Shown: in pieces, positions 1-5,040 of the stretch
Position numbering within the stretch: the first letter of the stretch is position 1
How the letters are laid out: each line of letters starts with the position of its first letter
Source: JAKSUT01 sp045616505
GTDB taxonomy: Bacteria; Cyanobacteriota; Vampirovibrionia; Gastranaerophilales; Gastranaerophilaceae
Assembly: GCA_045616505.1 (NCBI GenBank)
Contig: JAZLGV010000042.1
Span: forward strand, 1-12,497
DNA: 12,497 nucleotides
Direction: 5' to 3'
Position numbers and translations under genes: made by a program
The notes under the pieces: generated by a model
The model's input: only the letters and a program-made list of their open reading frames with translations
The model's database searches: none
Told to the model about the DNA's origin: nothing

Positions 1-70
1 TATGCAGATTAACTACTTTAAGTTTTTCTTCTACAGTGTAAGATTTAAATTTTTGTCCTTTGCTTGCCAT
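1..70 (-). CDS. IS3-family transposase OrfA-like protein, N-terminal fragment
   Basis: Only the first 23 codons are in the window; the reading frame stays open to the left edge. The peptide starts MASKGQKFKSYTVEEKL, a basic stretch followed by an E-E-K-L-x-V-V helix. This resembles the start of the helix-turn-helix OrfA proteins of IS3-family elements (for example the IS150 group), which bind the element's ends and are normally joined to the OrfB integrase by frameshifting. A near-ideal ribosome binding site, GGAGGTG, lies just upstream (minus strand, about 76-82). The call depends on a short peptide plus the IS-like terminus next to it; another small DNA-binding protein is possible. Confidence 0.6.
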   Translation of the reverse strand, partial: MASKGQKFKSYTVEEKLKVVNLH

Positions 71-107
71 ATTATCACCTCCGTATTCATTGTAGCAAAG
101 AAAAAGC

Positions 108-126
108 AGACACTTTTTTAGTGTCT
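108..126. repeat. Short hairpin inside the IS end
   Basis: AGACACT (108-114) and AGTGTCT (120-126) form a perfect 7-bp inverted repeat with a TTTTT loop. It lies between the presumed terminus and the OrfA start, where IS elements often carry structures that affect transposase expression or binding. On the plus strand it has no following T-run, so it is not an obvious terminator. Confidence 0.55.
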
Positions 127-168
127 ACTTTTATCTTACCACTTCAGCAAATTAAAATTGCAAGCGGG

Positions 169-477
169 TTATTTTATTATTTTTTTTACTAAATTTAGTA
201 CTAATTCCAATGTTTCATTATCCAATTTCTTTAATTCATTATTGGTTTCTTTTAATTTTTCAGGGTTTAGTGAAGTGGTATCAAAAAACTCTGATGGTGT
301 TACTTTTAAATAATCACAAATAAAAAGAAATGCTGACATGGATGGCATAGTTATGCCATTTTCTATACGGCTAATGTAGTTGGGATTTTGACCAATTGAC
401 AAACTCATATCCCGAGCCGACACTTTTTTGTTCAAACGCAATTCCCTTAAACGTTTTTGAAACTCGTCATCAAACAT
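169..477 (-). CDS. XRE-family (Cro/cI-type HTH) transcriptional regulator
   Basis: This is a 102-residue protein with an N-terminal Cro/cI-type helix-turn-helix at about residues 8-64. The recognisable core is V-S-A-R-D-M-S, then N-P-N-Y-I-S-R-I-E-N-G, the recognition helix and the turn typical of HTH_3 domains, followed by P-S-M-S-A-F and a V-T-P-S-E-F-F ending. The remaining 35 residues form a charged, helical, leucine-spaced tail that may mediate dimerisation. The ATG at 477 has an AGGAGTG ribosome binding site a few bases upstream. The gene is divergent from the glycosylation operon starting at 605 and shares a 127-bp control region with it, so it probably controls itself, that operon, or both (inference). 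It ends just before the IS terminus. No ligand-binding domain is present. Confidence 0.85.
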   Translation of the reverse strand: MFDDEFQKRLRELRLNKKVSARDMSLSIGQNPNYISRIENGITMPSMSAFLFICDYLKVTPSEFFDTTSLNPEKLKETNNELKKLDNETLELVLNLVKKIIK

Positions 478-493
478 ATATTCACTCCTAATA

Positions 494-526
494 CGATATT
501 TTAAAGCATATTTCCTTTGAATATCG
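494..526. promoter_or_regulatory. Candidate operator: spaced inverted repeat in the divergent control region
   Basis: CGATATT (494-500) and AATATCG (520-526) are perfect 7-bp inverted arms separated by 19 bp. They lie between the divergent regulator gene and the operon at 605, just upstream of the regulator's ribosome binding site. This is a plausible place for an XRE dimer or a pair of dimers to bind. The region is AT-rich and 7-bp arms can occur by chance, so this is only a candidate. Confidence 0.3.
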
Positions 527-546
527 CCATATAAAGGTGAAAAGTG

Positions 547-576
547 TTGAAAAACGACCTTTAAAAGATGTATAAT
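547..576 (+). promoter_or_regulatory. Sigma-A-type promoter of the lipid-linked sugar operon
   Basis: TTGAAA (547-552) and a perfect TATAAT (571-576) are separated by 18 bp and lie 28 bp before the ATG at 605. The ribosome binding site AGAGG lies just before that start. This is the only good promoter seen for the four-gene operon. Confidence 0.7.
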
Positions 577-604
577 AACAAAAATACCACAAATAGAGGC
601 GTTT

Positions 605-2083
605 ATGAAAATTTATGAAAAACATAAAGAAAGTATAATCATTTTCTGTGTATTTATGTTGATTTACGCAGTAATTGGATTAGGGATTGTCTATTATAAT
701 GGAAATGTCGCAAATATGTTTTTTGGAGCCGATAATGCTCGTGCTTTTGGGGATTTTAGTAATGTCGGGTATAATCACTATAGAATTAAAGTTCATCCAT
801 TATTATTGATGATGACACAACCAATAACTTTAGTTGTTAAGTCATTTTTACACAATTCTTCATTATCTGTATTCTTTTTAGAAATATTATGTGGTAGTGG
901 AAGTGTTGGTATATTGTATTTTTTGTTGAGAGAATTGGAGATAGATAGAAGAAATGCAATTTTATGGACTGCACTATATGGATTTTCTTTCTCTAATATG
1001 ATATTTGTATCAGTTCCAGAAACATTTATTGTAGGCTGTTTTTTTCAAATTCTATTTTTTGCTTGGTTGATACATTATGGAAACAACAACAATGATGTCA
1101 ATGGTACAGCATTTGTTACGCTATTGTTTTTTGCTGCTGTTTGTACTGGTTCTACAATAACAAACTGTATTTCTTTTGCTATAGGGACGATATATTTAGG
1201 AACAAAAATGTATACTGATAAAAGAATGTTTTTTAAGTTTATTGGGAAAACGTTTTCTTATTCTGTCTTTTTTGTATTACTGTTAAACGCATTTCAAAGA
1301 TTAGCATGGAAAGCACCTTATGTTTTAAGTCAATTTAAAGATTTGCTTTTTAATATTAGAAATTTTGAAGAAATTCACTATATGCATTTTGGAACAAGTT
1401 TTTCAAAAGTAGAAGCATGGTTTAACGGAATTTTTGCACAATCATTTGTACCTCCAAAAATAGTTTTGAATTTTGCAACTAATCCACAATGGCATAAATT
1501 GAGTAATAGTATTCAATTTGATAATTGCAAGCCAATGGTATTTTGGGTTATTTTAGCATTTATAATTTGTGTGGTGTTACTAGCAGTTTATTTTGAAAAA
1601 GAGATGAAATTTAAACATGAATTTTTTGCATTAAATTTATTTGTAGCGTTTAATTTAGTTTTGCATTATTTTTATGGAGCGAGGGAGGCATTTATGTATA
1701 CTCCACATTATTTGTTCGCTATTGTTGCAGTAATGGGAATGACTTTTGATGCAGTTTCAAATAAGTACAAATGGGTATTCAATGTGATAACGATAATATT
1801 AATAGGTTGTGTTTCGGTAGAAATTAGTAAGAATTTATTTGCGTTTTCAAAATTATATACTTTAGTTGCAAGTGTATATCATAATCCGATGTTTACATAT
1901 ATTCAATGTGTTGAATTTGTGGCTTTGATAATTGGTACTGTTGGTTGTTGTATTTGGGAAATAAAAGACAATAAACTTGAAAAAATAAATTTTTATGTTT
2001 GTATTAAATACTATAGTTTTTGGTGTGTTTTATTTACAACAGGTATGGCATTAATGCGTTTAGCAAGAAAATTTACTCAATAA
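605..2083 (+). CDS. GT-C-type multispanning membrane glycosyltransferase-like protein
   Basis: This 492-residue protein has about ten hydrophobic stretches. A short basic N-terminus is followed by a first membrane segment (about 10-31) and then a polar loop containing G-A-D-N-A-R-A-F-G-D (41-50) and a downstream K-V-H-P (62-65). An acidic residue in the first external loop, followed by an H-P before the next membrane segment, is the usual layout of GT-C glycosyltransferases, which use polyprenyl-phosphate sugars as donors; D43 is the likely catalytic candidate. The next gene overlaps the stop codon (TAATG) and encodes a lipid-phosphate pentose synthase, so this enzyme most likely transfers the lipid-linked pentose to an exported acceptor such as a wall polymer, glycan or protein. 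The acceptor cannot be told from sequence. The gene is extremely AT-rich. A polymerase or an uncharacterised membrane protein remains possible. Confidence 0.65.
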   Translation: MKIYEKHKESIIIFCVFMLIYAVIGLGIVYYNGNVANMFFGADNARAFGDFSNVGYNHYRIKVHPLLLMMTQPITLVVKSFLHNSSLSVFFLEILCGSGSVGILYFLLRELEIDRRNAILWTALYGFSFSNMIFVSVPETFIVGCFFQILFFAWLIHYGNNNNDVNGTAFVTLLFFAAVCTGSTITNCISFAIGTIYLGTKMYTDKRMFFKFIGKTFSYSVFFVLLLNAFQRLAWKAPYVLSQFKDLLFNIRNFEEIHYMHFGTSFSKVEAWFNGIFAQSFVPPKIVLNFATNPQWHKLSNSIQFDNCKPMVFWVILAFIICVVLLAVYFEKEMKFKHEFFALNLFVAFNLVLHYFYGAREAFMYTPHYLFAIVAVMGMTFDAVSNKYKWVFNVITIILIGCVSVEISKNLFAFSKLYTLVASVYHNPMFTYIQCVEFVALIIGTVGCCIWEIKDNKLEKINFYVCIKYYSFWCVLFTTGMALMRLARKFTQ

Positions 2084-2925
2084 TGGATGTCGTTACTCTT
2101 TTACGAATTAAACATTGGATAAAAAATTTGCTAATTATTGTTCCGTTTTTATTTGGTTGTAAAGTTTTTGATTTGGAAATAATAACGAGTTTGTTTGTTG
2201 CTTTTTTGTCATTTTCTTTTATAGCTTCAGCAGTGTATATTATAAATGATATTAATGATAAGCAAAAAGATAAAAATCATCCAGTCAAATGTAATCGTCC
2301 TATTGCTTCTGAAAGAATAAGTGTTACTTCCGCATTGTTTTTAGTTGGTGTTTTGCTTATAATATCATTTGCTTTATCTTTTATGTATTTAGATAAAATT
2401 GCTACGGTTTATTTGTTATTGTATTGTGTATTGAATGTTGGGTATAGTTTTGGATTAAAGAATTTTGCAATTGTTGATGTTTGTATTATTGTCAGTGGAT
2501 TTGTTCTAAGAATAATGTATGGTGGTGCAGTTGTAAGTATTAATATTTCGGATTGGCTTTATTTGACAGTGTTTGCAGTTTCTTTTTATTTTGCTTTTGG
2601 GAAAAGGCGTAATGAATTACAACAACATAATAAAAAAGATACTCGCAAAGTTTTAACGAAATATCCTATTGGTTTTTTGGATAAAAACATGTATATGTGT
2701 TTGGCATTAGCAAATGCTTTTTATGCTATTTGGGCAAAAAATCATGCTATACAAGGAATGATTTATACGGTACCTATTGTAATGTTGTTGTCTATCTGTT
2801 ATAGTTTTGATATAGAACATGTTTCAGAAGGTGATCCTGTTGAAGTTTTAACGAGTGATATTAAGATAATGTGTTTGGTCGTTTTATATATTGCAGTAGT
2901 AATAGGTTTTTTATATTTGTTATGA
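2083..2925 (+). CDS. UbiA-family polyprenyl-phosphate 5-phosphoribosyltransferase-like protein
   Basis: This 280-residue integral membrane prenyltransferase is of the decaprenyl-phosphate phosphoribose synthase type. Near the N-terminus it has L-R-I-K-H-W-I-K-N-L (7-16), typical of that branch. The first Asp-rich motif is N55-D-I-N-D59-K-Q-K-D63, followed by H-P-V-K-C-N-R-P-I-A-S (66-76). Later come Y-S-F-G-L-K, V-D-V and S-G-F-V-L-R motifs and a G-K-R-R-N-E-L loop. Characterised relatives join PRPP to a polyprenyl phosphate, giving polyprenyl-phosphoryl 5-phosphoribose on the inner face of the membrane. The start is taken at 2083, where ATG overlaps the preceding stop as TAATG. An in-frame ATG at 2020 would add 21 residues that do not belong to the family, and they lie within the upstream gene. 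The next gene overlaps this stop by ATGA, so translation is coupled. Menaquinone or haem prenyltransferase roles are unlikely in this context. Confidence 0.85.
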   Translation: MDVVTLLRIKHWIKNLLIIVPFLFGCKVFDLEIITSLFVAFLSFSFIASAVYIINDINDKQKDKNHPVKCNRPIASERISVTSALFLVGVLLIISFALSFMYLDKIATVYLLLYCVLNVGYSFGLKNFAIVDVCIIVSGFVLRIMYGGAVVSINISDWLYLTVFAVSFYFAFGKRRNELQQHNKKDTRKVLTKYPIGFLDKNMYMCLALANAFYAIWAKNHAIQGMIYTVPIVMLLSICYSFDIEHVSEGDPVEVLTSDIKIMCLVVLYIAVVIGFLYLL

Positions 2926-3479
2926 ATGTATATGATTTTGACGGAACAATATATGATGGTGACTCTTCAATAGATTTTTTATGTTTCTGTCTTAAAAAGC
3001 ATAAAAAATTATTTTTCTTTTTGCCTTATCAAGGATTGTTTTTTCTGCTATATAAATTAAGTATTATCAGTGCAAAAAAAGCAAAAGAACAATTTTTTGT
3101 TTTCTTGCCATATATAACAGATAATGACCTATATGATTTTGTTAATGAAAATGCAGATAAAATAAAAGAATGGTATAAACTACAAAAAAGAGATGATGAC
3201 TTGATAATATCAGCATCTCCATTTTTTTTAGTTTATTATTTGTGTAAGCATAACGGGATTAGGAATGTAATTGCAACAAATATGGACAAAACAACAGGGA
3301 AAATATTCGGTGAAAATTGTAAGGGAACAGAGAAGGTAAACAGATTTAAAAAAAAATATTCAAATATGGAAATTGATAATTTTTATACTGATACAAATAG
3401 TGATTTATATTTGGCAAAATTTGCAAAAAAGGCATTTATGGTAAAAGGGAACAAAATAAATGAATGGTACGCTTGGTGA
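2922..3479 (+). CDS. HAD-superfamily (subclass IB) phosphatase
   Basis: This 185-residue protein carries the HAD motifs in order. Motif I is D5-F-D7-G-T at the very N-terminus, with the nucleophile at D5 and the general acid at D7. Motif II is the serine in I-I-S-A-S-P (about 105-110). A lysine-rich stretch G-T-E-K follows. Motif IV is Y-T-D-T-N-S-D-L-Y-L-A near residue 160. The insertion after motif I is a helical cap, as in PSP/SerB-like IB enzymes. The start at 2922 overlaps the preceding stop (ATGA); a longer in-frame start at 2871 lies within the upstream gene and is not needed. Next to a phosphoribosyl lipid synthase, the obvious job is removal of the 5-phosphate from polyprenyl-phosphoryl phosphoribose, which is an inference from context. 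The gene overlaps the next one by 20 bp. Confidence 0.8.
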   Translation: MNVYDFDGTIYDGDSSIDFLCFCLKKHKKLFFFLPYQGLFFLLYKLSIISAKKAKEQFFVFLPYITDNDLYDFVNENADKIKEWYKLQKRDDDLIISASPFFLVYYLCKHNGIRNVIATNMDKTTGKIFGENCKGTEKVNRFKKKYSNMEIDNFYTDTNSDLYLAKFAKKAFMVKGNKINEWYAW

Positions 3480-3846
3480 TAAATTGCATGAAATGTTTAT
3501 ATTTTTAGTCGTTGGTGGCATTTGTTTTATTTTTGAATTGACTTTACTTTTTATTTTAGTAGATTATTTGCATTTCCATTATTTGTTTTCTTCTGCATTG
3601 GCATTTAGTGTCGCGGTTATCATAAACTATATTTTATGCAAAAAATTTGTTTTTCAGGTACAAAACAAAAGCAGAAAAGCATTTATATTGTTCGTTGTTA
3701 CAAGTATTATCGGGTTGAGCATAAATCAATTATGTATGTGGTTTTTGGTTGAGTTTTTGTTTTGGCACTATCTGTTGGCAAAAATATTGGCAACCGCTAT
3801 CGTGACACTTTGGAACTATGCCACAAAGAAAAAGGTTTTGGAATAA
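3460..3846 (+). CDS. GtrA-like membrane protein, putative lipid-linked sugar flippase
   Basis: This 128-residue protein has four hydrophobic segments and the GtrA family pattern. The first helix starts F-L-V-V-G-G and the second ends I-N-Y-I-L-C-K-K-F-V-F, matching the N-Y-x-x-x-(R/K)-x-x-V-F signature. The third and fourth helices are separated by a short F-W-H-Y loop, and the C-terminus is basic (N-Y-A-T-K-K-K). GtrA-like proteins are generally thought to help move polyprenyl-phosphate sugars across the cytoplasmic membrane. Here it completes the set: synthesis, dephosphorylation, flipping and transfer. The ATG at 3460 lies in the end of the HAD gene and has AAAGGGA upstream; M12 is an alternative start. 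This is the last gene of the operon, ending 50 bp before a strong palindrome. Confidence 0.85.
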   Translation: MNGTLGDKLHEMFIFLVVGGICFIFELTLLFILVDYLHFHYLFSSALAFSVAVIINYILCKKFVFQVQNKSRKAFILFVVTSIIGLSINQLCMWFLVEFLFWHYLLAKILATAIVTLWNYATKKKVLE

Positions 3847-3892
3847 ATATAACATTTGCAAAAATTTTTAATAACATTCATCTTATGAAAGC

Positions 3893-3945
3893 AGGCGGAT
3901 ATTACGTAATATCACAAGATATTACGTAATATCCTCCTCCTTTTT
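3893..3945. terminator. Doubled perfect palindrome at the operon end, probable terminator
   Basis: The 16-bp sequence GATATTACGTAATATC is its own reverse complement and occurs twice (3898-3913 and 3918-3933), separated by ACAA. Together with flanking G/C (3897 and 3934) the two copies pair into a 17-bp stem with a 4-base loop, and three more pairs (AGG with CCT) form beyond a single mismatch. TCCTCC and a TTTTT run follow at 3935-3945. It lies 50 bp past the GtrA-like stop, so a Rho-independent terminator is the simplest reading. Each half could also bind a dimeric protein or extrude on its own. Confidence 0.65.
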
Positions 3946-4059
3946 ATACAATTAAACTCTAAAAACTGTAAAACAACTTTTTAGGGAAATAGCTATTGAC
4001 AAGGAACAGAATTTTGAAAAGTTTTACTTGCCTATATAAAAATATGAGTAAATAAAAAC

Positions 4060-4088
4060 TTGATTATATTCATATAAAATGCTACAAT
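4060..4088 (+). promoter_or_regulatory. Promoter of the toxin-antitoxin operon
   Basis: TTGATT (4060-4065) and TACAAT (4083-4088) are spaced by 17 bp. They lie about 35 bp before the antitoxin ATG at 4124, which has AAGGAG at 4110-4115. The -10 box is covered by the inverted repeat described separately. Confidence 0.7.
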
Positions 4089-4103
4089 TCAAATATAATT
4101 GTA
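4083..4103. promoter_or_regulatory. Candidate autoregulatory operator of the toxin-antitoxin operon
   Basis: TACAATT (4083-4089) and AATTGTA (4097-4103) are perfect 7-bp inverted arms with a 7-bp spacer. The repeat covers the -10 box and the expected transcription start. RelB/DinJ-type antitoxins bind such palindromes through ribbon-helix-helix dimers to repress their own promoter, so the position fits well. Binding is inferred. Confidence 0.55.
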
Positions 4104-4123
4104 TGTAAAAAGGAGACAAAAGT

Positions 4124-4426
4124 ATGAATACTGCATTGGTTCAATTTAGATGTGACGCCGATTTAAAAAATAAAACATCCGCTTTATATGAAAGTTTGGG
4201 TTTGGATTTGCCCAGTGCTTTTCGTCTGTTTATGAAACGGTCTCTACAGGTACATGGTTTGCCTTTTCCCGTTACAACTTTACCGACCCGTCCCCGCTGT
4301 TTGGAAGAAATGACCAAGGCAGAGTTTGATGCCATGATGGAACAAGGGTTTAAAGATATGGAAGCGGGAAAATTCCGACCGGCAGAAGATGTATTTGATG
4401 AATTGGAAAAAGAATATGGCTTCTGA
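4124..4426 (+). CDS. RelB/DinJ-family type II antitoxin
   Basis: This 100-residue protein has the RelB/DinJ pattern. An N-terminal beta strand A-L-V-Q-F-R-C-D (4-11) is followed by D-L-K-N-K-T-S-A-L-Y-E-S-L-G-L (13-27) and then S-A-F-R-L-F-M-K-R-S (31-40), which together make the ribbon-helix-helix DNA-binding domain. The G-L-P-F-P motif (45-49) comes next. The C-terminal half is acidic and helical (E-E-M-T-K-A-E-F-D, then P-A-E-D-V-F-D-E-L-E-K-E) and should wrap around and neutralise the toxin. The gene has its own promoter and ribosome binding site and overlaps the toxin gene by 11 bp, the usual antitoxin-first arrangement. The base composition is less AT-rich than the upstream operon, suggesting a separate origin. 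Confidence 0.9.
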   Translation: MNTALVQFRCDADLKNKTSALYESLGLDLPSAFRLFMKRSLQVHGLPFPVTTLPTRPRCLEEMTKAEFDAMMEQGFKDMEAGKFRPAEDVFDELEKEYGF

Positions 4427-4826
4427 TTTGCAAAAGTATGCTGTAAAAGTTTCTCCTCTTGTCAAGAAACAGTTAAGGGAAATTTATATTTATGTGTCTG
4501 CAAATTTGAAATCTCCTTTGGCTGCAAAACATCTTAATTATGATATAAGAAACAAGATTACATCATTACATGAATTACCCAATTGTGGCATACAAATTCA
4601 AACAGAGCCATGGAAAAGTAAAGGTATGCGGTTTGTTCCTGTGAATAATTATGATATATATTATGTGGTTAGAGAAACGACAGTGTATGTGTTTGCTGTT
4701 CTTTATTCACGAAGGGACAAAAATGATTTATTTAACGGGTTGTCATTAACAACGGATGGGAAAATTTGCTATTCAGGTAATGCTGTATGTGACCCAATAA
4801 ACAAGTATGGATTAAAAAACAAATAA
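4416..4826 (+). CDS. RelE/ParE-family type II toxin with a C-terminal extension
   Basis: This 136-residue basic protein starts at the ATG at 4416, inside the antitoxin gene, with GGAAAAAG upstream. An in-frame start at 4389 would lie deeper in the antitoxin gene and is less likely. Family features in order are Y-A-V-K-V-S-P-L-V-K-K-Q-L-R-E-I (8-23), I-R-N-K-I-T-S-L-H-E-L-P (44-55), G-M-R-F-V-P-V-N-N-Y-D-I-Y-Y (70-83) and V-F-A-V-L-Y-S-R-R-D (92-101). These match RelE/ParE toxins, which cleave mRNA in the ribosome (RelE) or poison gyrase (ParE); the two cannot be separated here. Typical members end shortly after the R-R-D motif. This one runs on for about 30 residues, including two cysteines, with no known counterpart. 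Confidence 0.85.
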   Translation: MASDLQKYAVKVSPLVKKQLREIYIYVSANLKSPLAAKHLNYDIRNKITSLHELPNCGIQIQTEPWKSKGMRFVPVNNYDIYYVVRETTVYVFAVLYSRRDKNDLFNGLSLTTDGKICYSGNAVCDPINKYGLKNK

Positions 4827-4835
4827 TTGAAACAA

Positions 4836-4885
4836 AAAATATTAAAACCGCCGTCTGTTTGGACGGCGGTTTTAATATTTTTTTT
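4836..4885. terminator. Strong Rho-independent terminator after the toxin gene
   Basis: CCGCCGTC (4848-4855) and GACGGCGG (4862-4869) form a G/C-rich stem with a 6-base loop. The stem extends outward through paired A-run and T-run tracts to more than 15 bp. The run of T after 4877 terminates plus-strand transcripts. The A-run on the other side means it can also work on the minus strand for transcripts leaving the ATPase gene. Confidence 0.9.
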
Positions 4886-4981
4886 AATGCAGTTGAAATA
4901 TAAATTGAAATTTGAAATTATTATTTAAAAGACAAAAGAAGTTACAAAAAATAACGGCTTTTATTTTTTATAATTTCTCCA

Positions 4982-5018
4982 ACTTTCAAAACTTGAAAAT
5001 TTTTCAAGTTTTGAAAGT
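4982..5018. repeat. 37-bp nested palindrome, copy 1 (downstream of the ATPase gene)
   Basis: The repeat has perfect 18-bp inverted arms around a single central T. Each arm is itself palindromic, so the whole contains four half-sites (TTTCAA or TTGAAA) in alternating orientation, separated by AAC, ATT and GTT, at a regular 9-bp spacing. It starts 22 bp past the ATPase stop. No T-run follows on the minus strand, which argues against a simple terminator. An identical copy lies at 6249-6285, and the two bracket the ATPase gene. Confidence 0.95.
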
Positions 5019-5040
5019 GGAATATTTCCAAACCTTCATT

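Larger units (their letters stand above)
1..146 (-). mobile_element. End of an IS3-like insertion sequence (partial)
   Basis: The first 146 bases look like one terminus of an insertion sequence that continues beyond the left edge. Read on the minus strand, the element would begin with TGAAGTGGTAAG at 146, consistent with the TG-starting terminal repeats of IS3-family elements. It continues through a short hairpin (108-126), a TACAAT -10-like box and a strong ribosome binding site into a transposase OrfA start. The other end lies outside the window, so neither the inverted repeat nor a target duplication can be confirmed, and the exact boundary at 146 is inferred. The element would sit 22 bp past the stop codon of the neighbouring XRE regulator gene. 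Confidence 0.6.

Noticed and set aside
169..477. XRE protein as an antitoxin of a toxin-antitoxin pair
   Set aside because: No small toxin-like gene adjoins it; its neighbours are an IS end and a divergent membrane-enzyme operon.
2083..2925. UbiA-family protein as a menaquinone, ubiquinone or haem prenyltransferase
   Set aside because: The L-R-x-K-x-W-I-K-N and G-K-R-R-N-E-L motifs and the HAD, GtrA and GT-C neighbours fit the phosphoribosyl lipid branch.
4280..4465. Minus-strand open frame opposite the antitoxin-toxin junction
   Set aside because: It lies opposite two well-supported overlapping genes, its peptide matches no known pattern, and there is no start signal.
4982..5018. Reading the repeated palindromes as a CRISPR array
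   Set aside because: There are only two copies, 1.2 kb apart with a gene between them, and no spacers.
4982..5018. Copy 1 of the 37-bp palindrome as an ordinary intrinsic terminator of the ATPase gene
   Set aside because: No T-run follows the stem on the minus strand and the stem is AT-rich. The strong bidirectional hairpin at 4836-4885 lies further on and suits the role better.
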